This document shows, in pieces, positions 1 through 6,735 of a DNA stretch of 15,141 nt. The stretch is taken from assembly GCA_026990815.1 (NCBI GenBank), contig JALXCS010000247.1, positions 1-15,141 on the forward strand, read 5' to 3'. Position 1 is the first letter of the stretch. Every line of letters begins with the position of its first letter. Both the position numbers and the translations under genes were made by a program. A model generated the notes under the pieces. It had not been told where the DNA came from. It saw only the letters and a program-made list of their open reading frames with translations, and did not search any database. Source of the DNA: Methylomonas sp. (GTDB taxonomy: Bacteria; Pseudomonadota; Gammaproteobacteria; Methylococcales; Methylomonadaceae).

Positions 1-390
1 CTCCATAACAACGGCATCACTTTCCTCAATATGATCAAACCCTTGCAAATGCAAAACACCATGCACAATAATATGTGCCCAATGATCAAAAACTGATTTT
101 CCTTGCTGCTCAGCTTCCTTTTCAATAACAGGCGCACAAACCACCAAATCACCTAACAAGTTAATTTCAAGATTATTAGGGGCATCTAATGGAAAGCTTA
201 ATATATTGGTAGGACCCGACTTTTGTCTATATTGATGATTAAGTGCCGTGCTTTCATTCTCATCAACAATACGAATCAGAATCTCACTATCCTGATTGCT
301 TCCAAGTAACGCAAGGGCAGCCCATATCTTAATTTGACTATCATCAGGTATTTTTGAACATTGGAATATTCTCTGAATCTCCAAAATCAT
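1..390 (-). CDS. ybeY: Endoribonuclease YbeY (rRNA maturation factor), 3' end cut by window edge
   Basis: YbeY is a zinc-dependent single-strand endoribonuclease that acts in the cytoplasm in 16S rRNA 3'-end maturation and ribosome quality control. 130 codons are visible, from an ATG at 390 to the left edge, where the frame is still open. The family signature HGVLHLQGFDH is near residues 110-120 and supplies the three zinc-binding histidines (about His110, His114, His120). Upstream are the conserved segments IRIVDENES and TNILSFPLD. Family members are usually about 150-160 residues, so roughly the last 20-30 residues lie outside the window. The start overlaps the stop of the PhoH-family gene by 4 bases (ATGA), which suggests translational coupling. 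Identification is secure from motif and neighbourhood. Confidence 0.95.
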   Translation of the reverse strand, partial: MILEIQRIFQCSKIPDDSQIKIWAALALLGSNQDSEILIRIVDENESTALNHQYRQKSGPTNILSFPLDAPNNLEINLLGDLVVCAPVIEKEAEQQGKSVFDHWAHIIVHGVLHLQGFDHIEESDAVVME

Positions 391-1367
391 GATTGGTTCT
401 TTTCAAAAGTTTCATAGGCAGAAACAATCCGCTGTACAATCGGATGCCGAACAACATCACGAACACCAAAATGGGTAAAACTAATACCCTCAACATCTTT
501 CAAAACCTGCATGGCATGTAATAGCCCTGACATTTTCTCTCGAGGCAAATCAATTTGGGTAACATCGCCAGTTACCACCACAGTCGAGCCAAATCCAACG
601 CGGGTTAAAAACATTTTTATTTGTTCGGTTGTGGTATTTTGCGCCTCATCAAGAATAATGAAAGCATCATTTAATGTCCTGCCCCGCATAAAAGCCAGAG
701 GCGCTACTTCAACGATATTCCTTTCAATCAGTTTTTCGACGTGTTCGAAACCCAACATCTCGTACAAGGCATCATAAAGTGGCCGTAGATAGGGATCAAC
801 TTTTTGGGCCAAATCGCCCGGCAAAAAACCCAGTTTTTCTCCCGCTTCTACTGCTGGCCGAACCAGGACAATTCTTCGCACTTTATCCGTTTGTAGAGCC
901 TCAACTGCGCATGCTACAGCCAGGTAGGTCTTGCCCGTCCCTGCCGGGCCTACGCCAAAATTAATATCATGCCCCAATATTCTTTTTAAATAATCTTGCT
1001 GATTAATGCCTCGACCTTTAATTAAACCGCGTCTGGTTTTGATTAGAACAACAGTCTCAATTTCGGAATTAGGAATGCTTTTAAGATGGTCAATCGATGC
1101 ATCTTGCATCGACAAATGCACCTGTTCAGCAGTGATCATTTCATTTTCAGTGGCTTCAAATAGACGATGCAAAACTGTTTTGGCAGTCTCCATTGCTTGC
1201 AAATTGCCAGTTAATTTGAAATGATTTCCCCGATTTGCGATTTCTACTTTTAGTCGCTTTTCGATAAGCTTTAAATGGTCGTTAAACTGGCCGCATAATG
1301 TGGCTAACCTATCGCTATCAGCAGGAAGTAGTGAAAATTCTATTGTGGCAGATGTAATTGAAGTCAA
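387..1367 (-). CDS. ybeZ: PhoH-family ATPase (YbeZ/PhoH-like protein)
   Basis: A cytoplasmic P-loop NTPase of the PhoH family, thought to act with YbeY in RNA metabolism; the exact reaction is not settled in the family. The 326-residue product has a Walker A motif GPAGTGKT at residues 140-147 and a Walker B motif IILDEAQ at about 237-243. The family segment VRPAVEAGEKLGFLPGD follows at 169-185. The N-terminal ~120 residues match the KH-like leader of this family in layout (LATLCGQF...IEKRLKVEI). The only plausible start is a TTG at 1367. It lies 9 bases after the miaB stop, no upstream ATG is in frame (the frame closes at that same miaB stop), and the first internal ATG would remove conserved N-terminal sequence. 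No strong Shine-Dalgarno is visible, so translation may depend on coupling to miaB. It overlaps ybeY by 4 bases. Confidence 0.95.
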   Translation of the reverse strand: MTSITSATIEFSLLPADSDRLATLCGQFNDHLKLIEKRLKVEIANRGNHFKLTGNLQAMETAKTVLHRLFEATENEMITAEQVHLSMQDASIDHLKSIPNSEIETVVLIKTRRGLIKGRGINQQDYLKRILGHDINFGVGPAGTGKTYLAVACAVEALQTDKVRRIVLVRPAVEAGEKLGFLPGDLAQKVDPYLRPLYDALYEMLGFEHVEKLIERNIVEVAPLAFMRGRTLNDAFIILDEAQNTTTEQIKMFLTRVGFGSTVVVTGDVTQIDLPREKMSGLLHAMQVLKDVEGISFTHFGVRDVVRHPIVQRIVSAYETFEKNQS

Positions 1368-1376
1368 ATTGAAATG

Positions 1377-2717
1377 TTAAGCTAATGATGACAGCTCCAC
1401 CAATCTCCCTCGCAAGGAATTCGGCAAAGCCTCGGTGATATGAACATCGACAAACTGCCCAATCAGGCGTGGGTGGCCAGTAAAATTTACAACGCGATTA
1501 TTTTCCGTTCTGCCTGTCAATTGTAATGGGGTTTTTTTGGACTTTCCCTCAATCAATACCGTTTGAACCGTCCCCACCATGTTTTTTGAGAGATCCATTG
1601 CCATACGATTAATGCGGTTCTGCAATATTTGTAACCGCTGTTTTTTCACTTCTAAAGCAACATTGTCGCTCATTTCAGCTGCAGGAGTCCCCGGACGCGG
1701 ACTATAAATGAAACTAAAAGAAAAGTCATAACCAATTTTTTCAATCAAATCCATTGTTTCTTCAAACTGAGCTTCAGTTTCCCCGGGGAAACCAATGATA
1801 AAATCTGAAGATAAACTGATACCCGGCCTAACTGCTTTTATTTTGCTAATGATCTGCAAATAATCTTCTCGCTTATGACCCCTTTTCATTTTTTCCAAGA
1901 CCGCATTACTACCACTTTGCGCCGGTAGATGAAGATGATTAACTAATTGAGGTATTTCAGTGAAGGCATCAATCAATTCATCAGTAAATTCCACAGGATG
2001 GGATGTCGTAAAACGGATACGATCAATACCTTCAATAGCAGCCACATAGTGTAATAACAAGGCGAAATCGGCACTATCACCATCATCCATTAACCCACGG
2101 TAGGCATTAACATTCTGCCCGAGCAGATTGATTTCCCTAACGCCCTGCTCCGCCAAATGTGTGATTTCAGCGATTATATCATCAACAGGTCGGCTTACTT
2201 CTTCTCCACGTGTATAAGGAACTACGCAGAAAGTACAGTACTTACTGCAACCCTCCATGACCGAAACAAAGGCTTTCGGTCCTTCCGCTCTTGGTTCCGG
2301 TAGCGAGTCAAACTTTTCAATTTCAGGAAAAGAAACGTCGATCACATGTTTTTGTTTATTTCTAACCTGATCCAGCAATTCCGGCAAGCGATGCAAGGTC
2401 TGCGGCCCAAAAACAATATCCACATACGGTGCGCGTTTCTGAATAGCCTCGCCTTCCTGGCTGGCAACGCAACCACCAACACCAATAATGACATCATCAC
2501 GTTTTTGCTTGATTTTATGCCAACGTCCTATGGCAGAGAAAACTTTTTCCTGCGCTTTTTCTCTGATTGAACAGGTGTTTAATAACAACACATTGGCTTC
2601 TTCAGGTTTGTCCGTCAACTCCAATCCATGTGAAGCCATTAGTACATCCTGCATTTTGTCGGAATCATACTCATTCATTTGGCAACCATTGGTTTGAATA
2701 TAAAGTTTTTGCGCCAT
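1377..2717 (-). CDS. miaB: tRNA-2-methylthio-N6-isopentenyladenosine synthase MiaB
   Basis: MiaB is a radical-SAM methylthiotransferase that converts i6A37 to ms2i6A37 in tRNAs reading UNN codons. The 446-residue length is normal for the family. The N-terminal domain starts with IQTNGCQMNEYDSDKM and carries the three cysteines of the auxiliary iron-sulfur cluster at about Cys12, Cys49 and Cys83. The radical-SAM CxxxCxxC motif, CSKYCTFC, is at 157-164 and is followed by PYTRGEEVSRP. The C-terminal ~65 residues fit a TRAM RNA-binding domain. The ATG at 2717 has a good Shine-Dalgarno, AAGGA, a few bases upstream. It is the first gene of the miaB-ybeZ-ybeY unit, and its own promoter is likely in the gap to the protease gene. 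Confidence 0.98.
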   Translation of the reverse strand: MAQKLYIQTNGCQMNEYDSDKMQDVLMASHGLELTDKPEEANVLLLNTCSIREKAQEKVFSAIGRWHKIKQKRDDVIIGVGGCVASQEGEAIQKRAPYVDIVFGPQTLHRLPELLDQVRNKQKHVIDVSFPEIEKFDSLPEPRAEGPKAFVSVMEGCSKYCTFCVVPYTRGEEVSRPVDDIIAEITHLAEQGVREINLLGQNVNAYRGLMDDGDSADFALLLHYVAAIEGIDRIRFTTSHPVEFTDELIDAFTEIPQLVNHLHLPAQSGSNAVLEKMKRGHKREDYLQIISKIKAVRPGISLSSDFIIGFPGETEAQFEETMDLIEKIGYDFSFSFIYSPRPGTPAAEMSDNVALEVKKQRLQILQNRINRMAMDLSKNMVGTVQTVLIEGKSKKTPLQLTGRTENNRVVNFTGHPRLIGQFVDVHITEALPNSLRGRLVELSSLA

Positions 2718-2757
2718 TATTTCCTTGTCAAGTCTTAAATAAATACTCTAAAAATAA

Positions 2758-2763
2758 ATTATA
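2758..2763 (-). promoter_or_regulatory. Candidate -10 element of the miaB-ybeZ-ybeY promoter
   Basis: Read on the minus strand this is a perfect TATAAT, about 40 bases upstream of the miaB start. No good -35 hexamer is seen at 16-18 bases upstream (the sequence there is close to GGAACT), so the call rests on the -10 alone. The 186-base gap 2718-2903 holds no other recognisable feature, and no clear hairpin terminator for the protease gene was found in it. Confidence 0.4.
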
Positions 2764-2903
2764 CCTCCAATTTTATCATAAGTTCCTGACTTTGCTGTAA
2801 TTGGGCAACTGACAAGCAAAATTGACGAGAAAATTCTTTATCAAATTAATATTTAAGACATAAAAAACAAGGATTTTAATTAAAGTGCTCAAAATAAGCA
2901 TTA

Positions 2904-4193
2904 TCACATTTCAAGACAATCTACTTGATCACAAACTTCTAAAACAGCTGTGATGGCATTTATTCTATTGGTGTGGGTATTTTTTCTTATTTTACACAAT
3001 GGCAAAGTCGACTTTTGCAAAATCTTATAGATTTCAACCTTGGTCAAATCCGGCTTAAGTTCCAGCAACAAAGCAATTACACCTGAAACCAGTGCTGCAG
3101 ACATGGAACTTCCAGAAACAAAATCATAAGTGCCATGCGGTAAAGTTGTCAGGATTTGCTCTCCTGGGGCGCTAAAAGGACGCCTTTGAGTTACCTGGGC
3201 GGATTGCTCTGACACCGGTATGACATCATCCAATGATGCAGGGAAACGCAATTTTTCTTCAGTAGAATCAGCAGCAACGATAATCATTCCCTTTTCAATT
3301 GCTTTTTCAAGTAGAGTTTGAACCAAAGGATCACGAGGCCCGGACAAACTCATATTCAGAATATCGGCGTGTAATTTAATCGCTGTATTGATAGCTAACG
3401 CAAGCGTAAAACTATTGCAAGCCGCTGAAAAAGAATCTATTTTGTCGGGCCAACATGCCTTCAGAACAATCAGCGTGGCGTTTGGGGCAACGCCAACAAT
3501 GCCTTTGTTATTGTCTTTTTGAGCAACAATAGTTCCGGCAATTGCTGTACCATGCACATCACTATTAAAACTGGCAGAAATACCTAATGCTAAATTTTTA
3601 GTCATTTTTATTTGACCAGTCAGATCCGGATGCCGGATATCCACCCCAGTATCAATGATTGCTATGGTGACATTTCGACCGGTCGCTACCCCATGAACAC
3701 GTTCAATTTCTAATTCATGTAAATTTGACTGAAGTTTAAAGTAAGGATCATTATAGCGATGAGCTTGAGTTTTAAATTGATGCATTTGTTGCACAATTTT
3801 TATTCGCTGGTCAAGCCTTAGTTTTGCCATGATTTCTTTCATCGACAAACTTTCTGGAACTAGATAAACAGCACAATGAATACCAACTTCGGTCATTGGC
3901 CACTCTGTTAATTTGCGCAAACTATATTTACCTTCAATATAGGAAGTAATCCGTTGGCTCCATGTAGAACTTTGATATATACCTCTTCGCCGATAAGATG
4001 AAGAAATTAAAGTACCAGAAACCCTGTTAATTGACTGATCAGGAAAACCAATGAGTATTATCCGATTTTCCGTTTCTGGGTTATTTAATGTAGAAAGCGT
4101 TAAAAGCTCTTCACTGGAAACCAATTCAGCACTTTCCAAAGTCATCGAACTAGCCATACAAACAAATACCATCAGCAATGAAAAATGTTTCAT
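2904..4193 (-). CDS. Exported subtilisin-like (S8 family) serine protease
   Basis: A 429-residue subtilase, probably periplasmic or envelope-associated: the start MKHFSLLMVFVCMASSM looks like a signal peptide. Residues about 105-155 (VYLVPESLSMKEIMAKLRLD, then YNDPYFKLQ) look like a propeptide, followed by the catalytic domain. The triad is visible as Asp181 in AIIDTGVD, His215 in DVHGTA and Ser363 in SGSSMSAA. The position normally holding the oxyanion Asn (AAGN) reads AADS, so Ser310 replaces Asn. The C-terminal tail contains cysteines at about 400, 421 and 426. I chose the ATG at 4193 because the G-rich stretch GGGGTGAT lies at good distance; a GTG at 4202 would overlap the anti-sigma stop by 4 bases and is the alternative. 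The gene follows the sigma and anti-sigma genes, so its likely role is in that regulatory circuit. Substrate unknown. Confidence 0.9.
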   Translation of the reverse strand: MKHFSLLMVFVCMASSMTLESAELVSSEELLTLSTLNNPETENRIILIGFPDQSINRVSGTLISSSYRRRGIYQSSTWSQRITSYIEGKYSLRKLTEWPMTEVGIHCAVYLVPESLSMKEIMAKLRLDQRIKIVQQMHQFKTQAHRYNDPYFKLQSNLHELEIERVHGVATGRNVTIAIIDTGVDIRHPDLTGQIKMTKNLALGISASFNSDVHGTAIAGTIVAQKDNNKGIVGVAPNATLIVLKACWPDKIDSFSAACNSFTLALAINTAIKLHADILNMSLSGPRDPLVQTLLEKAIEKGMIIVAADSTEEKLRFPASLDDVIPVSEQSAQVTQRRPFSAPGEQILTTLPHGTYDFVSGSSMSAALVSGVIALLLELKPDLTKVEIYKILQKSTLPLCKIRKNTHTNRINAITAVLEVCDQVDCLEM

Positions 4194-4198
4194 CTTGA

Positions 4199-4933
4199 TC
4201 ACCCCGGATTCAGGTTGTTTTGAGAAATCATGGCATAGCTTGGTTCCGCAAAAATGACTTGAGGATTGTTACGCAATTTAGAAACTAGCTCTGTTATTTG
4301 TTGTTTCGTCATTTGCTTCTCAGAATTCCCAATACGGACATTCAATACACCTTGTGACGTTGGCCCGGAAACTATCTGCCCCTGGAATATATCTAAAATT
4401 TTAACAATCTGTTCCGAAGTCACATCAGGGACAAAAACAACCCGTATTTCATTTTTCCCGGCAGCTTCATTTTCCGTGCTGGAAAGCGTTTGAAATTGAT
4501 TCCCAAGGTAAAAACTCTTGCTGAAAATACCGGGGATAAGCAATAAAAAAACAAATGACATAACACCAGCCAAAATCAACCCGGGATGATTCCCAAACAA
4601 TTTTTTACGATTGATGCCAATTCTCTGTCTCCAGAAATCAAATAAACCATTAACAATGCCAGTTTTTCGATTAGACAAGGGTTCAGCTTGGTGTATCCGG
4701 TTTTTCAATTGTGAAAAAGCCACATTAGCAGCGCTATCGGCAACATCTTCCTGCTGAACGAAAGCTGATAGCTTCTGCAAATTAGTTAATTCAATTCGGC
4801 AGACAAGGCAAGCATTAATATGGTCTTCTACAAAATCCTTATCGTTAATATCCAGAGTTTTATTGACATACCAAGGTAATAGCAATGAAACTTTCTGATG
4901 ATCTGTATTGGTCTTATTTTGGCTGTTTTTCAT
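4199..4933 (-). CDS. Membrane-anchored zinc-finger anti-sigma factor with propeptide-like periplasmic domain
   Basis: A 244-residue protein. The N-terminal cytoplasmic part has an HxxxCxxC zinc-binding anti-sigma (ZAS/zf-HC2) motif, HINACLVC, at residues 38-45 after LPWYVNKTLD. It is expected to bind and hold the co-encoded sigma factor. A single transmembrane segment is at about 117-137 (GLILAGVMSFVFLLLIPGIF). The periplasmic part ends in a domain at about 162-234 starting IRVVFVPDVTSEQIVKIL and ending NPQVIFAEPSYAM. This spacing and ending resemble subtilase propeptide (inhibitor I9 / fervidolysin-type) domains; that is my reading of the pattern, not a search result. It overlaps the sigma gene by 4 bases (ATGA), with the protease gene immediately downstream. 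The inferred role is a transmembrane switch whose periplasmic domain could contact the neighbouring protease. Confidence 0.85.
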   Translation of the reverse strand: MKNSQNKTNTDHQKVSLLLPWYVNKTLDINDKDFVEDHINACLVCRIELTNLQKLSAFVQQEDVADSAANVAFSQLKNRIHQAEPLSNRKTGIVNGLFDFWRQRIGINRKKLFGNHPGLILAGVMSFVFLLLIPGIFSKSFYLGNQFQTLSSTENEAAGKNEIRVVFVPDVTSEQIVKILDIFQGQIVSGPTSQGVLNVRIGNSEKQMTKQQITELVSKLRNNPQVIFAEPSYAMISQNNLNPG

Positions 4934-5553
4934 TGTTTGCCCCCTGACATCAAGTCAACATTTTCAAGTCTTAGAAGGATTGGTGCGAGTTTTTTACGGG
5001 CATGATGCATTCGGGTTTTTACTGTGTTTTCTGGACATCCCATTAATTCAGCAATTTCACTGTAATGAAGGCCTTGAAAATAGGTTAATTCAATGACAGT
5101 TCGTTGTTCAAGTGATAACAAAGCCATCGCAGTTTCAAGCCAGTTAGTCATTTCAAGTTTATCAATTTCAGTGTCATCCGTACTGAATAATGGATTTTCA
5201 GAGGCCATTGCATCCAAGGATTCTGACTCATCAAAACGGGACGCCTTGAAAGTCTTTCTCACTTTATTATAAGTAATACCAAAAATCCAAGTAGAAGGCC
5301 GACAATTATGATTATAGGTCTCCGCTTTTTCCCACACGACATACATCACTTCATTGATGATTTCATCCATCCGTTCTTGACGGCCATGACTGCGTGAAAT
5401 AAAACGAATCAAGCGATTGTAATAAGTGTGATATAGCTGTTCCAAAGCATCTTCTTCTCCATTGGCAATCCGTGATATCAGCGCAGCTTCCCTGCAATCT
5501 TGCTGATTTGCAGCTGTTTTAGTATCCAAATTTGCTCCGTAATGGGTCATCAT
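4930..5553 (-). CDS. ECF-type RNA polymerase sigma factor (sigma-70 family)
   Basis: A 207-residue sigma factor with regions 2 and 4 only, typical of the extracytoplasmic-function group. Region 2 spans about residues 38-105 (LEQLYHTYYNRLIRFISR, then STWIFGITYNKVRK). Region 4 spans about 143-190, with the helix-turn-helix in GLHYSEIAELMGCPENTVKT and the tail RMHHARKKL. A linker rich in acidic residues joins them. Two ATGs stand in tandem at 5553 and 5550; either could be used, and no clear Shine-Dalgarno is seen. The gene overlaps the anti-sigma gene by 4 bases, so the two are co-translated. Targets are unknown; likely candidates are its own operon and possibly the outer-membrane protein gene upstream. 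The family assignment is firm, but the ECF subgroup cannot be named from sequence by eye. Confidence 0.95.
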   Translation of the reverse strand: MMTHYGANLDTKTAANQQDCREAALISRIANGEEDALEQLYHTYYNRLIRFISRSHGRQERMDEIINEVMYVVWEKAETYNHNCRPSTWIFGITYNKVRKTFKASRFDESESLDAMASENPLFSTDDTEIDKLEMTNWLETAMALLSLEQRTVIELTYFQGLHYSEIAELMGCPENTVKTRMHHARKKLAPILLRLENVDLMSGGKQ

Positions 5554-5570
5554 GGGTTAAACCGGTTTTC

Positions 5571-5601
5571 AGTATAAAAAGAATTACTGTCTGCCCGTCA
5601 A
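5571..5601 (-). promoter_or_regulatory. Candidate promoter of the sigma/anti-sigma/protease unit
   Basis: On the minus strand a TTGACG (5596-5601) and a TATACT (5571-5576) are separated by 19 bases, longer than the ideal 17. Between this site and the sigma start lies a perfect 10-base palindrome, AAACCGGTTT (5559-5568), which could be an operator. Another dyad, AACC-AAAA-GGTT, lies at 5613-5624. An ECF-type promoter recognised by the encoded sigma factor could also exist here but cannot be identified without knowing its consensus. Confidence 0.3.
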
Positions 5602-5705
5602 TTCCAGATTCAAACCAAAAGGTTCAATATGATTTAATTATTTTTTAAGAAAGTGCAATTTTCAAAAAATCAAAGCAAAAAAATCGGAGCAATATTAGCA
5701 ATTTC

Positions 5706-6437
5706 CTAAAAGCCAACAGAAATTGAAAAAATAAAGCTAGGTTTAATCTTTTCAGGGTCATAAGCCCATTGGGTCATGGTGGTGTCGCTCGCAAAAGTCG
5801 AATCGACATATCGAAAATCAAATGCCGCAAATTTATAAAAGTAGGAGAAACCGGCATTCCAATAAAGATAATCATATTCAAGAACGGGTTTCACCTGACT
5901 GTAACCGATGCCAGCGGAAAACTCAATTACATCAGTAACCGGGTAACGTCCAGTAATTTCATAATTGCCAACAACATGGCCATGATTGTAAAAATCTTCT
6001 GAAAAAGAAGTTGAAATGGTTATTAAGTCACTATAATGCAATAAAAAATAAAACTCATTGTAATCGGAATCATGACCGAAAATTTTGCCATCATAAAGGT
6101 ATCGAGTCCATTGCACATCAAACCGCCAATCTTCATTTAGATTGTATGTCCAGCCAAAGTAAGGGGTAATCTCAACATTAGCATTATCATCAAAATCATC
6201 ATCGCCAAAATCGACATTGATAACTGAAATACCCACAAACACACCTGAGTCATGTTCATAATCCAGATTTGCATGGATCGCTAAGTCGCCATCAGTTTTG
6301 GAATACCCTCGCCAGAAGTAATCTGTTGCTCCGGTTAGTGTTGCACTGAACTCTGAATAAGTTTGTGCTGAATAAAAGATAACAATCCATAATAATGTCG
6401 AGGAAATAGCGGCTAGTGTCTTATTTTTATTATTCAT
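5706..6437 (-). CDS. TorF-like putative porin / outer-membrane beta-barrel protein
   Basis: A 243-residue protein with an N-terminal signal peptide (hydrophobic stretch around residues 8-24), then a chain rich in alternating aromatic and polar residues, ending in SVGF with the C-terminal Phe typical of outer-membrane barrels. The opening of the mature part, FSATLTGATDYFWRGYSKTD, with its YxWRG-like motif, and the segment VNVEITPYFGW-like (NVEITPYFGW) match the TorF/TIGR02001 family of putative porins. The family's transported substrate is not established. It lies 152 bases upstream of the sigma gene on the same strand. No convincing terminator separates them, so read-through is possible, but a separate transcript is equally likely. 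The ATG at 6437 has only a weak ribosome binding site. Confidence 0.8.
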   Translation of the reverse strand: MNNKNKTLAAISSTLLWIVIFYSAQTYSEFSATLTGATDYFWRGYSKTDGDLAIHANLDYEHDSGVFVGISVINVDFGDDDFDDNANVEITPYFGWTYNLNEDWRFDVQWTRYLYDGKIFGHDSDYNEFYFLLHYSDLITISTSFSEDFYNHGHVVGNYEITGRYPVTDVIEFSAGIGYSQVKPVLEYDYLYWNAGFSYFYKFAAFDFRYVDSTFASDTTMTQWAYDPEKIKPSFIFSISVGF

Positions 6438-6571
6438 GCAAGATGCAGAACATTAGGAAGATTCATACAAACAAATATCTACTTTATTCCCCACAAAACT
6501 CAGGAAGACAAAAAAAATCCTTACATTTTTCTTCACTGTTCCATTTTCTTCAAAATACCCCCCTGGTTTCA

Positions 6572-6592
6572 TCAAATTGTAACACGATTTGA
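6572..6592. promoter_or_regulatory. Candidate operator: 9-base inverted repeat with 3-base spacer
   Basis: The arms are TCAAATTGT and ACGATTTGA around AAC; 8 of 9 positions are complementary. It lies just upstream of a -10-like TATCAT on the plus strand and overlaps where a -35 would be, a usual place for a repressor or activator site. The regulator is unknown. Confidence 0.35.
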
Positions 6593-6685
6593 ACTTTTAT
6601 CATTGAATCCGGAATAAACAGTCAAACAAGTATTCAAATCAATTTTTGATGCTAGTAATTAAAATGCGAATGCCATCACACTTTT

Positions 6686-6697
6686 CCATGATCATGG
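6686..6697. repeat. Perfect 12-base palindrome in the operon leader
   Basis: CCATGATCATGG is its own reverse complement and lies about 40 bases upstream of the first glycosyltransferase start. It is nested in a wider dyad, TGCCAT (6671-6676) and ATGGCA (6694-6699), so either a DNA-binding site or an mRNA hairpin is possible. It could also be chance. Confidence 0.35.
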
Positions 6698-6735
6698 CAT
6701 TATTAATACGGCTGACTTTACAAGAGACCAAGGAC

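Larger units (their letters stand above)
6438..6735. other. Divergent intergenic region between the porin gene and the glycosyltransferase operon
   Basis: This 298-base AT-rich stretch must hold the promoters for both the minus-strand porin gene and the plus-strand glycan operon. No coding sequence is convincing. A frame open from a TTG at 6646 joins the first glycosyltransferase gene, but its 30 extra residues are not like the family and the paralogue at the end of the operon lacks them. Visible structure: an inverted repeat at 6572-6592, a -10-like TATCAT at 6598-6603, a short dyad ATCAA-TTT-TTGAT at 6638-6650 and a 12-base palindrome at 6686-6697. No strong -35/-10 pair was found on either strand. 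Confidence 0.6.

Noticed and set aside
511..1224. Plus-strand open frames opposite the PhoH-family gene
   Set aside because: They are antisense shadows of a well-supported gene, with no recognisable protein features or ribosome binding sites.
5660..5705. Possible terminator after the porin gene (T-rich tract on the minus strand)
   Set aside because: A T run is present but the preceding bases do not form a stem of more than three pairs.
6646..6735. Thirty-residue N-terminal extension of the first glycosyltransferase from a TTG
   Set aside because: The paralogue at 14051 starts directly before the conserved loop, and the extension shows no family-like sequence; it is better read as leader.
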